A stretch of DNA of 5,140 nucleotides from Candidatus Limivicinus faecipullorum. GTDB lineage: Bacteria > Bacillota > Clostridia > Oscillospirales > Oscillospiraceae. Positions 1-5,140 of this stretch are shown one piece after another. Positions within the stretch are counted from its first letter, which is position 1. Each line of letters opens with the position of its first letter. A model generated the notes under the pieces. That model was not told the origin of the DNA and did not search any database. It was given only the letters and a program-made list of their open reading frames with translations. The stretch spans positions 1 to 5,140 of the forward strand of contig DVHY01000153.1 of assembly GCA_018711755.1 (NCBI GenBank). The letters are read 5' to 3'. The translations under genes and the position numbers were made by a program.

Positions 1-31
1 GAGCCTGGAAAACCTTTGGTTTTCCAGGCTC
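1..31 (-). terminator. Perfect 14-bp hairpin, probable terminator of the phosphate transporter gene
   Basis: Positions 1-14 (GAGCCTGGAAAACC) are exactly complementary to 18-31, with a 3-nt TTT loop. The hairpin lies 46 nt past the transporter stop codon on the minus strand. Any U-tract for that direction would fall before position 1 and cannot be seen. On the plus strand the hairpin is followed by TTGCCATAG, which is not a U-tract, so a plus-strand terminator is less likely. The right arm resembles the hairpin at 4377-4417, so it may also belong to a small palindromic repeat family. Confidence 0.55.
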
Positions 32-77
32 TTGCCATAGAAAAAACATATCATTATAACTTAGACCGCCAGAGAAC

Positions 78-1841
78 TCAGCTTCCGGTCTTGGAGGCGG
101 GCAGGGAATACTTGTGCATATAGCGCAGGTAATTCTGGCGGTAATCCTCGCTGGTGTTCCTGAACTCCCGCTGGGATTCGTGGAGGTGCATCTCGTAGTG
201 GGACATGTCGATGATGCAGCCGGCAATGTTGGAGCAGTGGTCGCCGGTGCGCTCCAGGTTTGTGAGGATGTCCGACCAGATGAAGCCGGCAACGCTGGAG
301 CACTCCCCCTGCTGGAGCCGGAGTATATGGCCGGTGCGCAGCTTTTCCTTCAGGTAATCTATCACCTGTTCCAGGGGCTCCACGGAGAGGGCCACCGACA
401 CGTCGTCCTTTTTAAAGGCCTCCAGGGTCATGTCCAATATCTCGCTGACGGCGGGGATGATAACGGACAGCTCTTCCCTGGCCCTGCCGGAGAACTGGAT
501 GTCTTTCTCCTGCATCTCCTCGGCGGACTCCACCAGGTTCACGGCATGATCGGAAATGCGCTCGAAGTCACCGATGACCTTCAGCAGCTTAGCCGCCTCC
601 GCGCTGTCGCTCTCGCTTATCTGCAGACTGCTGAGCTTCACCAGGTAGGAGGAGAGGATATCCTCATAATGGTCGCTCTTGTCCTCCTTGTCCCGGACCC
701 CGGCGGCAAGCTGGGGGGTGTAGAACAGCAGGCAGGAGAGGGCGTCTTTAAGGGCGGATACGGACATATCGGCCATCTCCGAGGCCACGGCGTGGCACCG
801 CTCCAGGGCCATGGGGGGCGTGGCCAGGAGACGCTCGTCTATCTCGGTGAGCACCTCCGCCTCCGCCCCGTCGGGGACCAGGCGGTGGGCAAGCCGTTCC
901 AGCAGCCCCGTCATGGGCAGCAGCAGGATGGTGCAGAGGATGTTGAAGGCGGAGTGGGCCACGGCTATGCTCACCAGGGAGGCGCTCTCGCCCAGGATGG
1001 CGGGGGCGAATACGGCCTTGACTATGCAGAAGACCGTGAGCCACACGGCGGTGCCGATGACGTTGAAGGACAGATGTACCAGGGCGGCCCGGCGGGCGTT
1101 CTTGTTGGTGCCCACGGAGGAGATCATGGCGGTGACGCAGGTGCCGATGTTCTGGCCCATGATGATGGGGATTGCGGCTCCTATGGTGACCTGGCCGGTG
1201 GAGGACAGGGCCTGGAGTATACCCACGGAGGCGGAGCTGGACTGGATTATGGCGGTGAACACTGCGCCGGCCAGCACGCCCAGGAAGGGATTGTGGAACA
1301 TGAGGATGATCTGCTGAAACTCGGGCACGTCCCGCAGGCCGGACACGGCGGCGGACATGCTGTCCATGCCGTACATCAGCGTGGCAAAGCCCAGGAGAAT
1401 GAGGCCGGTGTCCTGCCTCCGGGACTTCTTGCTGAACATGCAGAAGATTATACCTATAAGGGCCAGCACCGGGGTAAAGGAGCTGGGCTTTAAAAGGGAG
1501 ACGAAGAGGTTGCCGCTGTCTATGCCTGCCAGGCTCAGTATCCAGGCGGTGACGGTGGTGCCGATGTTGGCGCCCATAATGACGTTAATGGCCTGTTTGA
1601 GGGTCATGAGCCCGGAGTTCACAAAACCCACTACCATTACCGTGGTGGCGGAGGAGCTCTGGATTATGGCGGTGACGCCAAGGCCCGTGAGCAGCCCGGC
1701 CATCTTGTTGGTGGTGAGCTTGCCCAGGAGGCTGCGGAGCTTCCCGCCGGCCCGGCGCTCCAGGGCCTGGCCCATGATATTCATGCCGAAAAGGAACAGG
1801 CAAAGTCCCCCGATAAGACTCAGCACGTCGAAAATATCCAT
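78..1841 (-). CDS. Na+/phosphate cotransporter family protein with C-terminal PhoU-like domain
   Basis: This 587-residue inner-membrane protein is predicted to couple phosphate uptake (or export) to the sodium gradient. Residues 1-315 form the membrane part and contain the duplicated signature of the family. Repeat one has QSSSATT at 61-67 and GANIGTTVTA at 90-99. Repeat two has QSSSAS at 200-205 and GQNIGTCVTA at 229-238. Hydrophobic segments lie near 4-22, 48-75, 84-105, 122-136, 145-160, 186-240, 255-280 and 290-312. Residues about 345-550 form a cytoplasmic helical PhoU-like domain with two metal-site-like motifs, ERISDH (427-432) and ERTGDH (530-535). The ATG at 1839-1841 is preceded by GGGAG at normal spacing. 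The length fits full-length bacterial NptA/YjbB-type proteins with the PhoU extension. The gene is monocistronic within the window and divergent from the amylase. A candidate PhoP box lies upstream. The family is certain; substrate and direction of transport are inferred from it. Confidence 0.95.
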   Translation of the reverse strand: MDIFDVLSLIGGLCLFLFGMNIMGQALERRAGGKLRSLLGKLTTNKMAGLLTGLGVTAIIQSSSATTVMVVGFVNSGLMTLKQAINVIMGANIGTTVTAWILSLAGIDSGNLFVSLLKPSSFTPVLALIGIIFCMFSKKSRRQDTGLILLGFATLMYGMDSMSAAVSGLRDVPEFQQIILMFHNPFLGVLAGAVFTAIIQSSSASVGILQALSSTGQVTIGAAIPIIMGQNIGTCVTAMISSVGTNKNARRAALVHLSFNVIGTAVWLTVFCIVKAVFAPAILGESASLVSIAVAHSAFNILCTILLLPMTGLLERLAHRLVPDGAEAEVLTEIDERLLATPPMALERCHAVASEMADMSVSALKDALSCLLFYTPQLAAGVRDKEDKSDHYEDILSSYLVKLSSLQISESDSAEAAKLLKVIGDFERISDHAVNLVESAEEMQEKDIQFSGRAREELSVIIPAVSEILDMTLEAFKKDDVSVALSVEPLEQVIDYLKEKLRTGHILRLQQGECSSVAGFIWSDILTNLERTGDHCSNIAGCIIDMSHYEMHLHESQREFRNTSEDYRQNYLRYMHKYSLPASKTGS

Positions 1842-1880
1842 GGTTTTCTCTCCCGTATCTTACATATTGAACCAAGTTAT

Positions 1881-1907
1881 ACTATAGCCAGCGGCCATAA
1901 AATCCAA
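1881..1907 (-). promoter_or_regulatory. Candidate promoter of the phosphate transporter gene
   Basis: On the minus strand, TTGGAT (1902-1907) and TATAGT (1881-1886) are separated by 15 bp. The spacer is short and the -35 match is imperfect, which would suit a promoter that needs an activator. Transcription would start near 1874, giving a leader of about 33 nt that contains the GGGAG ribosome binding site. Confidence 0.45.
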
Positions 1908-1918
1908 TATCAGTTCTG

Positions 1919-1935
1919 TGTAAAATCCATGTAAA
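1919..1935 (-). promoter_or_regulatory. Candidate PhoP box upstream of the phosphate transporter
   Basis: The minus strand reads TTTACA, then TGGAT, then TTTACA: two identical hexamers on an 11-bp period. The Bacillus PhoP box is known as direct TT(A/C/T)ACA repeats with about 5-bp spacers. The pair lies about 45-61 bp upstream of the predicted transcription start. Continuing at the same period gives weaker copies, CTGATA (1908-1913) and TTTTAT (1897-1902), the last reaching the candidate -35 element. A phosphate-starvation activator site fits a Na+/phosphate transporter. The assignment rests on motif match and context only. Confidence 0.5.
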
Positions 1936-1984
1936 AAACACCCGGGGCCCGGGCCGAGGAAAACGATTGCTTTATACCCGGTTT

Positions 1985-1993
1985 TGATATAAT
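1985..1993 (+). promoter_or_regulatory. Extended -10 promoter of the GH13 gene
   Basis: TGATATAAT is a perfect extended -10 element (TGn followed by TATAAT at 1988-1993). Upstream, TTGCTT at 1967-1972 is a possible -35 with a short 15-bp spacer; the TGn extension would compensate for a poor -35. Transcription should start near 2000, leaving a leader of about 35 nt with a GGGGAG ribosome binding site at 2023-2028. Confidence 0.7.
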
Positions 1994-2034
1994 ATGTAGA
2001 TGCGCCTAAAATATGGGAAAGCGGGGAGAGAAGC

Positions 2035-3321
2035 ATGGCGGCTGAAAGGAAGACTGAGCTCCGAAACCAGGCGATATATTCCGTGTACCTGAGGAACCAT
2101 ACGCCGGAGGGCAGCTTCCGGGCCCTGGTGCCGGATCTGGACAGGATAAAGGCCCTGGGCACGGACATCATCTGGCTCATGCCCATCCACCCCATAGGGC
2201 TCAAGGGGAGAAAGGGCAGCCTGGGCAGCCCCTATGCCAACCGGGATTACCGCAGCGTGAACCCGGAATACGGCAGCCTGGAGGACTTCAAAGCCCTGGC
2301 GGAGGAGATACACCGCCGGGGCATGAAATGCATCATAGACGTGGTGTATAACCACACCTCGCCGGACTCGCTGCTCTATGAGCAGCACCCGGACTGGTTT
2401 TATAGACGGCCCGACGGCCGCCCCGGCAACCGGGTAGGGGACTGGACGGACGTTATAGACCTGGACTACGGCAAGCGGGAGCTCTGGGATTATCAGATAG
2501 AGAGCCTGTGCTTCTGGGCGGAGATAGTGGACGGCTTCCGCTGTGACGTGGCCTCTTTTGTGCCGGTGGACTTTTGGCTGGAGGCCAGGGCGGCGGTGGA
2601 GAAGGTCCGCCCCGGCTGCATCTGGCTGGCGGAGAGCGTACACCTCAGCTTCGGCAGCTGGGCAAGGCGGGCGGGGCTGTACTGCGCCCGGGACACGGAG
2701 CTCTTTGCCGCCTTCGATATGGAATATGAATACGACATCCGGGAGAGCTTCGACCGCTATCTCCAGGGGAAGCTGCCGCTGAGCGCCTATACGGACATGC
2801 TGAATTTCCAGGAGGCCATGTACCCGGAAAACTACAATAAGCTGCGCTTTCTGGAAAACCACGACCAGCCCCGGATAGCCTCCCAGGCGGCGGATGAAAA
2901 GGACCTGATAAACCTAACCGCCATGCTGTATTTTCTCAAGGGGACCACGCTTATATATGCCGGGCAGGAGTTCTGCGATACCCATCTGCCCAGCCTTTTT
3001 GACAAGGACGTGTTCAGCCGGGATACCGGCCGGGACATAAGCCCTCTGCTCTCCCGGCTCAGGGAGATAAAGAGGGGTCTGGGCATAGAGGACAGCTTCG
3101 TGGCCTCTGCCGACGACGAATCGGATATCGCCCTGATGGAGCGCCAGAGCGCCGGCCGGCGCAGTCTGGGTGTCTTCAGCCTGAGGTCAAAAAGCGGGGA
3201 TGTGGCCCTGGAACTGGCCGACGGGGAATATTTAAACCTTATCGACGGCAGCGCCGTAAAGGTAAAGGACGGCAGGCTTTTCTGCGAAGGCCGGCCCATC
3301 ATCATCACAGTGGAAACATGA
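2035..3321 (+). CDS. GH13 alpha-amylase family glycoside hydrolase, cytoplasmic
   Basis: This 428-residue retaining alpha-glucan-active enzyme has no signal peptide, so it probably acts on imported maltodextrins or internal glycogen. The (beta/alpha)8 barrel starts almost at the N-terminus and all GH13 conserved regions are visible. Region I is DVVYNH (102-107). Region V is probably DVIDLDY (139-145). Region II is GFRCD, with the nucleophile D171. Region III is LAESVH, with acid/base E200. Region IV is FLENHD, with transition-state stabiliser D277. AGQEF (309-313) is the usual late-barrel motif, and residues about 350-428 form a small beta-rich C-terminal domain. There is no N-terminal carbohydrate-binding domain, so it is compact compared with neopullulanases and cyclomaltodextrinases. 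The ATG at 2035 follows GGGGAG at good spacing. It is transcribed from the extended -10 promoter at 1985-1993 and may read through into guaA. Whether it is an alpha-amylase, an alpha-glucosidase or a maltogenic enzyme cannot be decided from the sequence. Confidence 0.93.
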   Translation: MAAERKTELRNQAIYSVYLRNHTPEGSFRALVPDLDRIKALGTDIIWLMPIHPIGLKGRKGSLGSPYANRDYRSVNPEYGSLEDFKALAEEIHRRGMKCIIDVVYNHTSPDSLLYEQHPDWFYRRPDGRPGNRVGDWTDVIDLDYGKRELWDYQIESLCFWAEIVDGFRCDVASFVPVDFWLEARAAVEKVRPGCIWLAESVHLSFGSWARRAGLYCARDTELFAAFDMEYEYDIRESFDRYLQGKLPLSAYTDMLNFQEAMYPENYNKLRFLENHDQPRIASQAADEKDLINLTAMLYFLKGTTLIYAGQEFCDTHLPSLFDKDVFSRDTGRDISPLLSRLREIKRGLGIEDSFVASADDESDIALMERQSAGRRSLGVFSLRSKSGDVALELADGEYLNLIDGSAVKVKDGRLFCEGRPIIITVET

Positions 3322-3389
3322 CCGCCTGAGGTCTTGTTTATAGAGAACAGAGAAAGAAAAAAAGACAAAAGATTTTGGAGGAAAGACAT

Positions 3390-4370
3390 ATGGCAGAAAA
3401 TCGGCGCCCGGAAAACATGGAGAGGATCACCACCCCTGAGCTGGCCCGGGCCTTTATTGACGAGCAGCTGGCAGCCCTGCGCCGCCAGATAGGGGACAAG
3501 AAGGTGCTGCTGGCCCTGTCAGGCGGAGTGGACTCCTCGGTGGTGGCCGCACTGCTCATCAAGGCGGTGGGCAAGCAGCTGACCTGCGTGCATGTGAACC
3601 ACGGTCTTCTCCGCAAGGGGGAGCCGGAGCAGGTGGTAGAGGTGTTCCGCCACCAGATGGATGCGAACCTGGTGTATGTGGACGCGGTGGACCGCTTTTT
3701 GGACAAGCTGGCGGGAGTGGCCGAGCCGGAGAAGAAGCGGAAGATAATCGGCGCCGAGTTCATCAGAGTGTTTGAGGAGGAGGCCCGTAAGCTGGACGGC
3801 ATAGAGTTCCTGGCCCAGGGCACCATATATCCGGATATACTGGAAAGCGGTCCTGTGAAAGCCCACCACAATGTGGGCGGCCTGCCGGAGGACCTGAAGT
3901 TTGAGCTGGTGGAGCCTCTGAAATTCCTGTTCAAGGACGAGGTGAGAGTGGTGGGCTCGGCCCTGGGCCTGCCGGACAATATGGTGTACCGTCAGCCCTT
4001 CCCCGGCCCCGGCCTGGGAGTGCGCTGCCTGGGGGCGATCACCCGTGACCGGCTGGAGGCAGTGCGGGAGTCCGACGCAATACTCCGGGAGGAGTTTGCA
4101 AAGAACGGCCTGGCGGGCAAGGTGTGGCAGTACTTCACCGCCATTCCCGACATGAAGACCGTGGGCGTGAAGGATGACCACCGGGTGGAAGAGTGGTTCG
4201 TCATTATCCGTGCGGTGAACACACTGGACGCCATGACCGCCACCGTGGAGGAAGTGCCCTACTCCGTGCTCAATACCGTGACCAAGCGCATCGTCACTGA
4301 AGTCCCCGGCGTCTGCCGTGTGCTCTACGACCTGACAACAAAGCCCACCGGCACCATAGAGTGGGAATGA
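3390..4370 (+). CDS. guaA: GMP synthase ATP-pyrophosphatase/dimerization subunit, lacking the glutaminase domain
   Basis: This 326-residue protein catalyses the second half of GMP synthesis: it adenylates XMP with ATP and replaces AMP with ammonia. The N-type ATP-pyrophosphatase P-loop is SGGVDSS (44-50). The XMP and dimerization region includes KRKIIG (116-121), FLAQGTIYPD (140-149), HHNVGGLPED (159-168) and RQPFPGPGLG (201-210), and the C-terminus is the diagnostic KPTGTIEWE (318-326). Typical bacterial GuaA is about 510-525 residues because a class I glutamine amidotransferase domain of about 190 residues precedes the P-loop domain. Here only about 40 residues do, so the protein matches the separate GuaA-B subunit arrangement known from archaea and some bacteria. 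The ATG at 3390 has GGAGGA at 3377-3382, 7 nt upstream. An in-frame TTG at 3375 overlaps that site and is not the start. It lies 68 bp after the GH13 gene with no terminator between. The identity is firm; the location of its ammonia-supplying partner is unknown. Confidence 0.95.
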   Translation: MAENRRPENMERITTPELARAFIDEQLAALRRQIGDKKVLLALSGGVDSSVVAALLIKAVGKQLTCVHVNHGLLRKGEPEQVVEVFRHQMDANLVYVDAVDRFLDKLAGVAEPEKKRKIIGAEFIRVFEEEARKLDGIEFLAQGTIYPDILESGPVKAHHNVGGLPEDLKFELVEPLKFLFKDEVRVVGSALGLPDNMVYRQPFPGPGLGVRCLGAITRDRLEAVRESDAILREEFAKNGLAGKVWQYFTAIPDMKTVGVKDDHRVEEWFVIIRAVNTLDAMTATVEEVPYSVLNTVTKRIVTEVPGVCRVLYDLTTKPTGTIEWE

Positions 4371-4376
4371 TTTCAG

Positions 4377-4417
4377 AGGCCCGGAAAAGCCCGTGATTAC
4401 TGGGTTTTCCAAGGCTT
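4377..4417 (+). repeat. Imperfect hairpin just after guaA, related to the hairpin at 1-31
   Basis: Pairs form between 4377-4381 and 4413-4417 (one G-U), between 4383-4388 (GGAAAA) and 4405-4410 (TTTTCC), and between 4390-4392 (CCC) and 4402-4404 (GGG), around a 9-nt loop. The right arm, GGTTTTCCAAGGCT, differs from the hairpin at 1-31 (GGTTTTCCAGGCT) by one inserted A. No U-tract follows, so it is not a standard intrinsic terminator. It could be a decayed terminator, an mRNA-stabilising stem, or a copy of a small interspersed palindrome. Confidence 0.4.
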
Positions 4418-4428
4418 GATGCTCTCCG

Positions 4429-4446
4429 TGGCAACGATTTGGCAAC
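4429..4446. repeat. Tandem TGGCAAC direct repeat, 11-bp period
   Basis: TGGCAAC occurs at 4429-4435 and again at 4440-4446, one helical turn apart, in the non-coding gap between guaA and the XRE gene. Such spacing suits two protein monomers bound on the same DNA face, such as a recombinase or a regulator. Only two short copies exist, so chance is possible. Confidence 0.3.
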
Positions 4447-4467
4447 AGTTTTCATTATTCCAAAGAT

Positions 4468-4505
4468 AAAGAGCTACCTGATTTGTGAAAGTCAGGTAGC
4501 TCTTT
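4468..4505. terminator. Bidirectional intrinsic terminator between guaA and the XRE gene
   Basis: AAAGAGCTACCTGA (4468-4481) pairs perfectly with 4492-4505. Further pairs (one wobble) close it to a GTGA tetraloop, about 17 bp in all. On the plus strand the stem runs into TTTTCGTTTTA, a good U-tract ending guaA transcription. On the minus strand it is followed by ATCTTTGG, a weaker U-tract, and starts about 6 nt past the XRE stop codon. It therefore probably serves both convergent genes. Confidence 0.88.
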
Positions 4506-4510
4506 TCGTT

Positions 4511-5041
4511 TTACTTGTCAGGCTGCTTCTTCAATTCATCCACCAGCAGATCGCTAAGACCCTGAGAGGGGACAACCTTGTGCCAGTGGCCTGTGGTATC
4601 GAACTCCGGGTAGCGGTAACGCCAGCGGTCATAGTCCTCTTTGCTGATCTCCCCCGATTTCAGCTTGGCCGCCTGTTCGCCCCAGGCACAGAGCATTTCA
4701 TGGAGCCTTGCAGCGTCTTTACCCTGGAACACATCCACCCGGAGATGTACTTCTCCATCACACTCGTAGATTTTCAGGCCATAGCGGTCCTCCAAGGTAA
4801 ACAGTGTGTGTATCAGCCCTACATAGGAGTCTATGTCCGGCACAGCCAGGGCATGGGGAGAGACCTCCAATATCTGTGCCAGCGCGGCCGTCAGGTCTGC
4901 CTTGGGCGTCCGCGATCCGTTCTCATATTGGGCAAGGCGGACATCGGCGGACTTCTCCGGGAAGCCCAGCGCCATACCAAGATATTTCTGCGTCATGCCC
5001 CGCAGGGTGCGGAAAAAGTGAATGCGTTCTCCAATCGCCAT
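4511..5041 (-). CDS. XRE-family helix-turn-helix transcriptional regulator
   Basis: This 176-residue DNA-binding protein has an N-terminal Cro/C1-type helix-turn-helix at about 3-66. It begins IGERIHFFRTLRGMTQKYLG, has a slightly long turn (GFPEKSADVRLAQYE, 26-40), and ends with NGSRTPKADL and the LEVSPHAL helix. Residues about 70-125 form a middle region with no recognised fold. Residues 126-145, including LKSGEISKEDYDRW, resemble the short helical SHOCT-like tail often found at protein C-termini. The ATG at 5039-5041 is preferred: GGGAG lies 9 nt upstream, whereas an upstream TTG at 5048-5050 directly abuts that site and could not use it. It is convergent with guaA across a shared terminator and has a near-consensus promoter. 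Its flanks are AT-richer than the neighbouring genes. From memory, similar regulators are frequent in Clostridia and often sit in mobile elements; its target here is unknown. Autoregulation is plausible but unproven. Confidence 0.88.
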   Translation of the reverse strand: MAIGERIHFFRTLRGMTQKYLGMALGFPEKSADVRLAQYENGSRTPKADLTAALAQILEVSPHALAVPDIDSYVGLIHTLFTLEDRYGLKIYECDGEVHLRVDVFQGKDAARLHEMLCAWGEQAAKLKSGEISKEDYDRWRYRYPEFDTTGHWHKVVPSQGLSDLLVDELKKQPDK

Positions 5042-5076
5042 AACGGCCAACTCCCATCTGGATTCTTGATAAATTT

Positions 5077-5105
5077 AGCATAGCAGAAATGCTTAGGATA
5101 GTCAA
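5077..5105 (-). promoter_or_regulatory. Near-consensus sigma-A promoter of the XRE gene
   Basis: On the minus strand, TTGACT (5100-5105) and TATGCT (5077-5082) are separated by exactly 17 bp, and the -10 is extended by TGC. Transcription should start near 5070, about 30 nt before the ATG. Inverted arms AGCAT (5077-5081) and ATGCT (5089-5093) overlap the -10 and spacer, a natural place for a repressor operator. The DNA upstream (5106-5140) is very AT-rich and could help the promoter or belong to a divergent gene outside the window. Confidence 0.8.
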
Positions 5106-5140
5106 GAGAAATCTAAACAAATTTATTTAATATTTTTCTG

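Noticed and set aside
114..1493. A 459-codon open frame on the plus strand opposite the transporter
   Set aside because: It is the antisense shadow of a strongly supported gene, rich in Gly, His and Gln with no recognisable domain, as expected in GC-rich DNA.
1941..1955. GC block containing the palindrome GGCCCGGGCC between the divergent promoters
   Set aside because: Self-complementary but short, with no U-tract and no known regulator motif; in GC-rich DNA it can arise by chance.
2851..2860. CTGGAAAACC inside the GH13 gene, matching an arm of the hairpin at 1-31
   Set aside because: It encodes the conserved LENHD catalytic motif and has no complementary arm nearby, so the match is a coincidence.
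1972..2862. A 296-codon minus-strand open frame opposite the GH13 gene
   Set aside because: It overlaps the catalytic regions of a clear GH13 enzyme, covers the promoter region, and has low-complexity composition without domain signatures.
3375..3377. Upstream TTG as the start of guaA
   Set aside because: The TTG overlaps the GGAGGA ribosome binding site that is properly spaced for the ATG at 3390.
3322..3389. Purine riboswitch or promoter before guaA
   Set aside because: The 68-bp gap is too short and purine-rich, shows no paired structure of a guanine aptamer, and has no well-spaced -35/-10 pair.
3519..4445. A 308-codon minus-strand open frame opposite guaA
   Set aside because: It is His- and Gln-rich and antisense to highly conserved GMP synthase motifs; no domain is recognisable.
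5048..5050. Upstream TTG as the start of the XRE gene
   Set aside because: It directly abuts the GGGAG site, leaving no spacing, while the ATG at 5041 is well spaced and starts the usual MAIGERI N-terminus.
4439..5083. A 214-codon plus-strand open frame opposite the XRE gene
   Set aside because: It would run through the strong terminator hairpin and the XRE promoter, and has no recognisable domain.

Overview
The window is GC-rich (roughly 60% by eye), has strong GGAGG-type ribosome binding sites, and carries protein families typical of anaerobic Bacillota. It most likely comes from a gut-type Clostridia chromosome, perhaps of the Oscillospiraceae/Ruminococcaceae kind. That placement is inferred from protein style and base use, not from a marker gene.

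Layout: (1) Positions 1-31 are a perfect 14-bp hairpin downstream of the first gene. (2) Positions 78-1841, minus strand, encode a Na+/phosphate cotransporter fused to a C-terminal PhoU-like domain. (3) Positions 1842-2034 are a divergent regulatory region. Towards the transporter it has a weak promoter preceded by two TTTACA repeats spaced 11 bp apart, which matches a PhoP box. Towards the amylase it has a strong extended -10 promoter. (4) Positions 2035-3321, plus strand, encode a cytoplasmic GH13 alpha-amylase-family enzyme with all catalytic residues. (5) After a 68-bp gap with no visible terminator, 3390-4370 encode the ATP-pyrophosphatase and dimerization half of GMP synthase. The glutamine amidotransferase half is absent here. 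(6) Positions 4371-4510 hold an imperfect hairpin related to the one at 1-31, a tandem TGGCAAC repeat, and a strong bidirectional terminator. (7) Positions 4511-5041, minus strand, encode an XRE-family helix-turn-helix regulator with a near-consensus promoter at 5077-5105. The window ends in AT-rich DNA.

Functionally, the transporter and its candidate PhoP box suggest a self-contained phosphate-uptake unit. The amylase and GMP synthase genes may be co-transcribed but have no obvious metabolic link. The XRE gene, its AT-rich flank and its place just past the 3' end of guaA could mark the edge of an integrated element, because the guaA 3' end is a known island integration site. Neither an integrase nor a second att copy is visible, so this is a hypothesis. 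I found no clearly new system. The points most worth checking are the candidate PhoP box, the stand-alone GMP synthase subunit, and the guaA/XRE junction.
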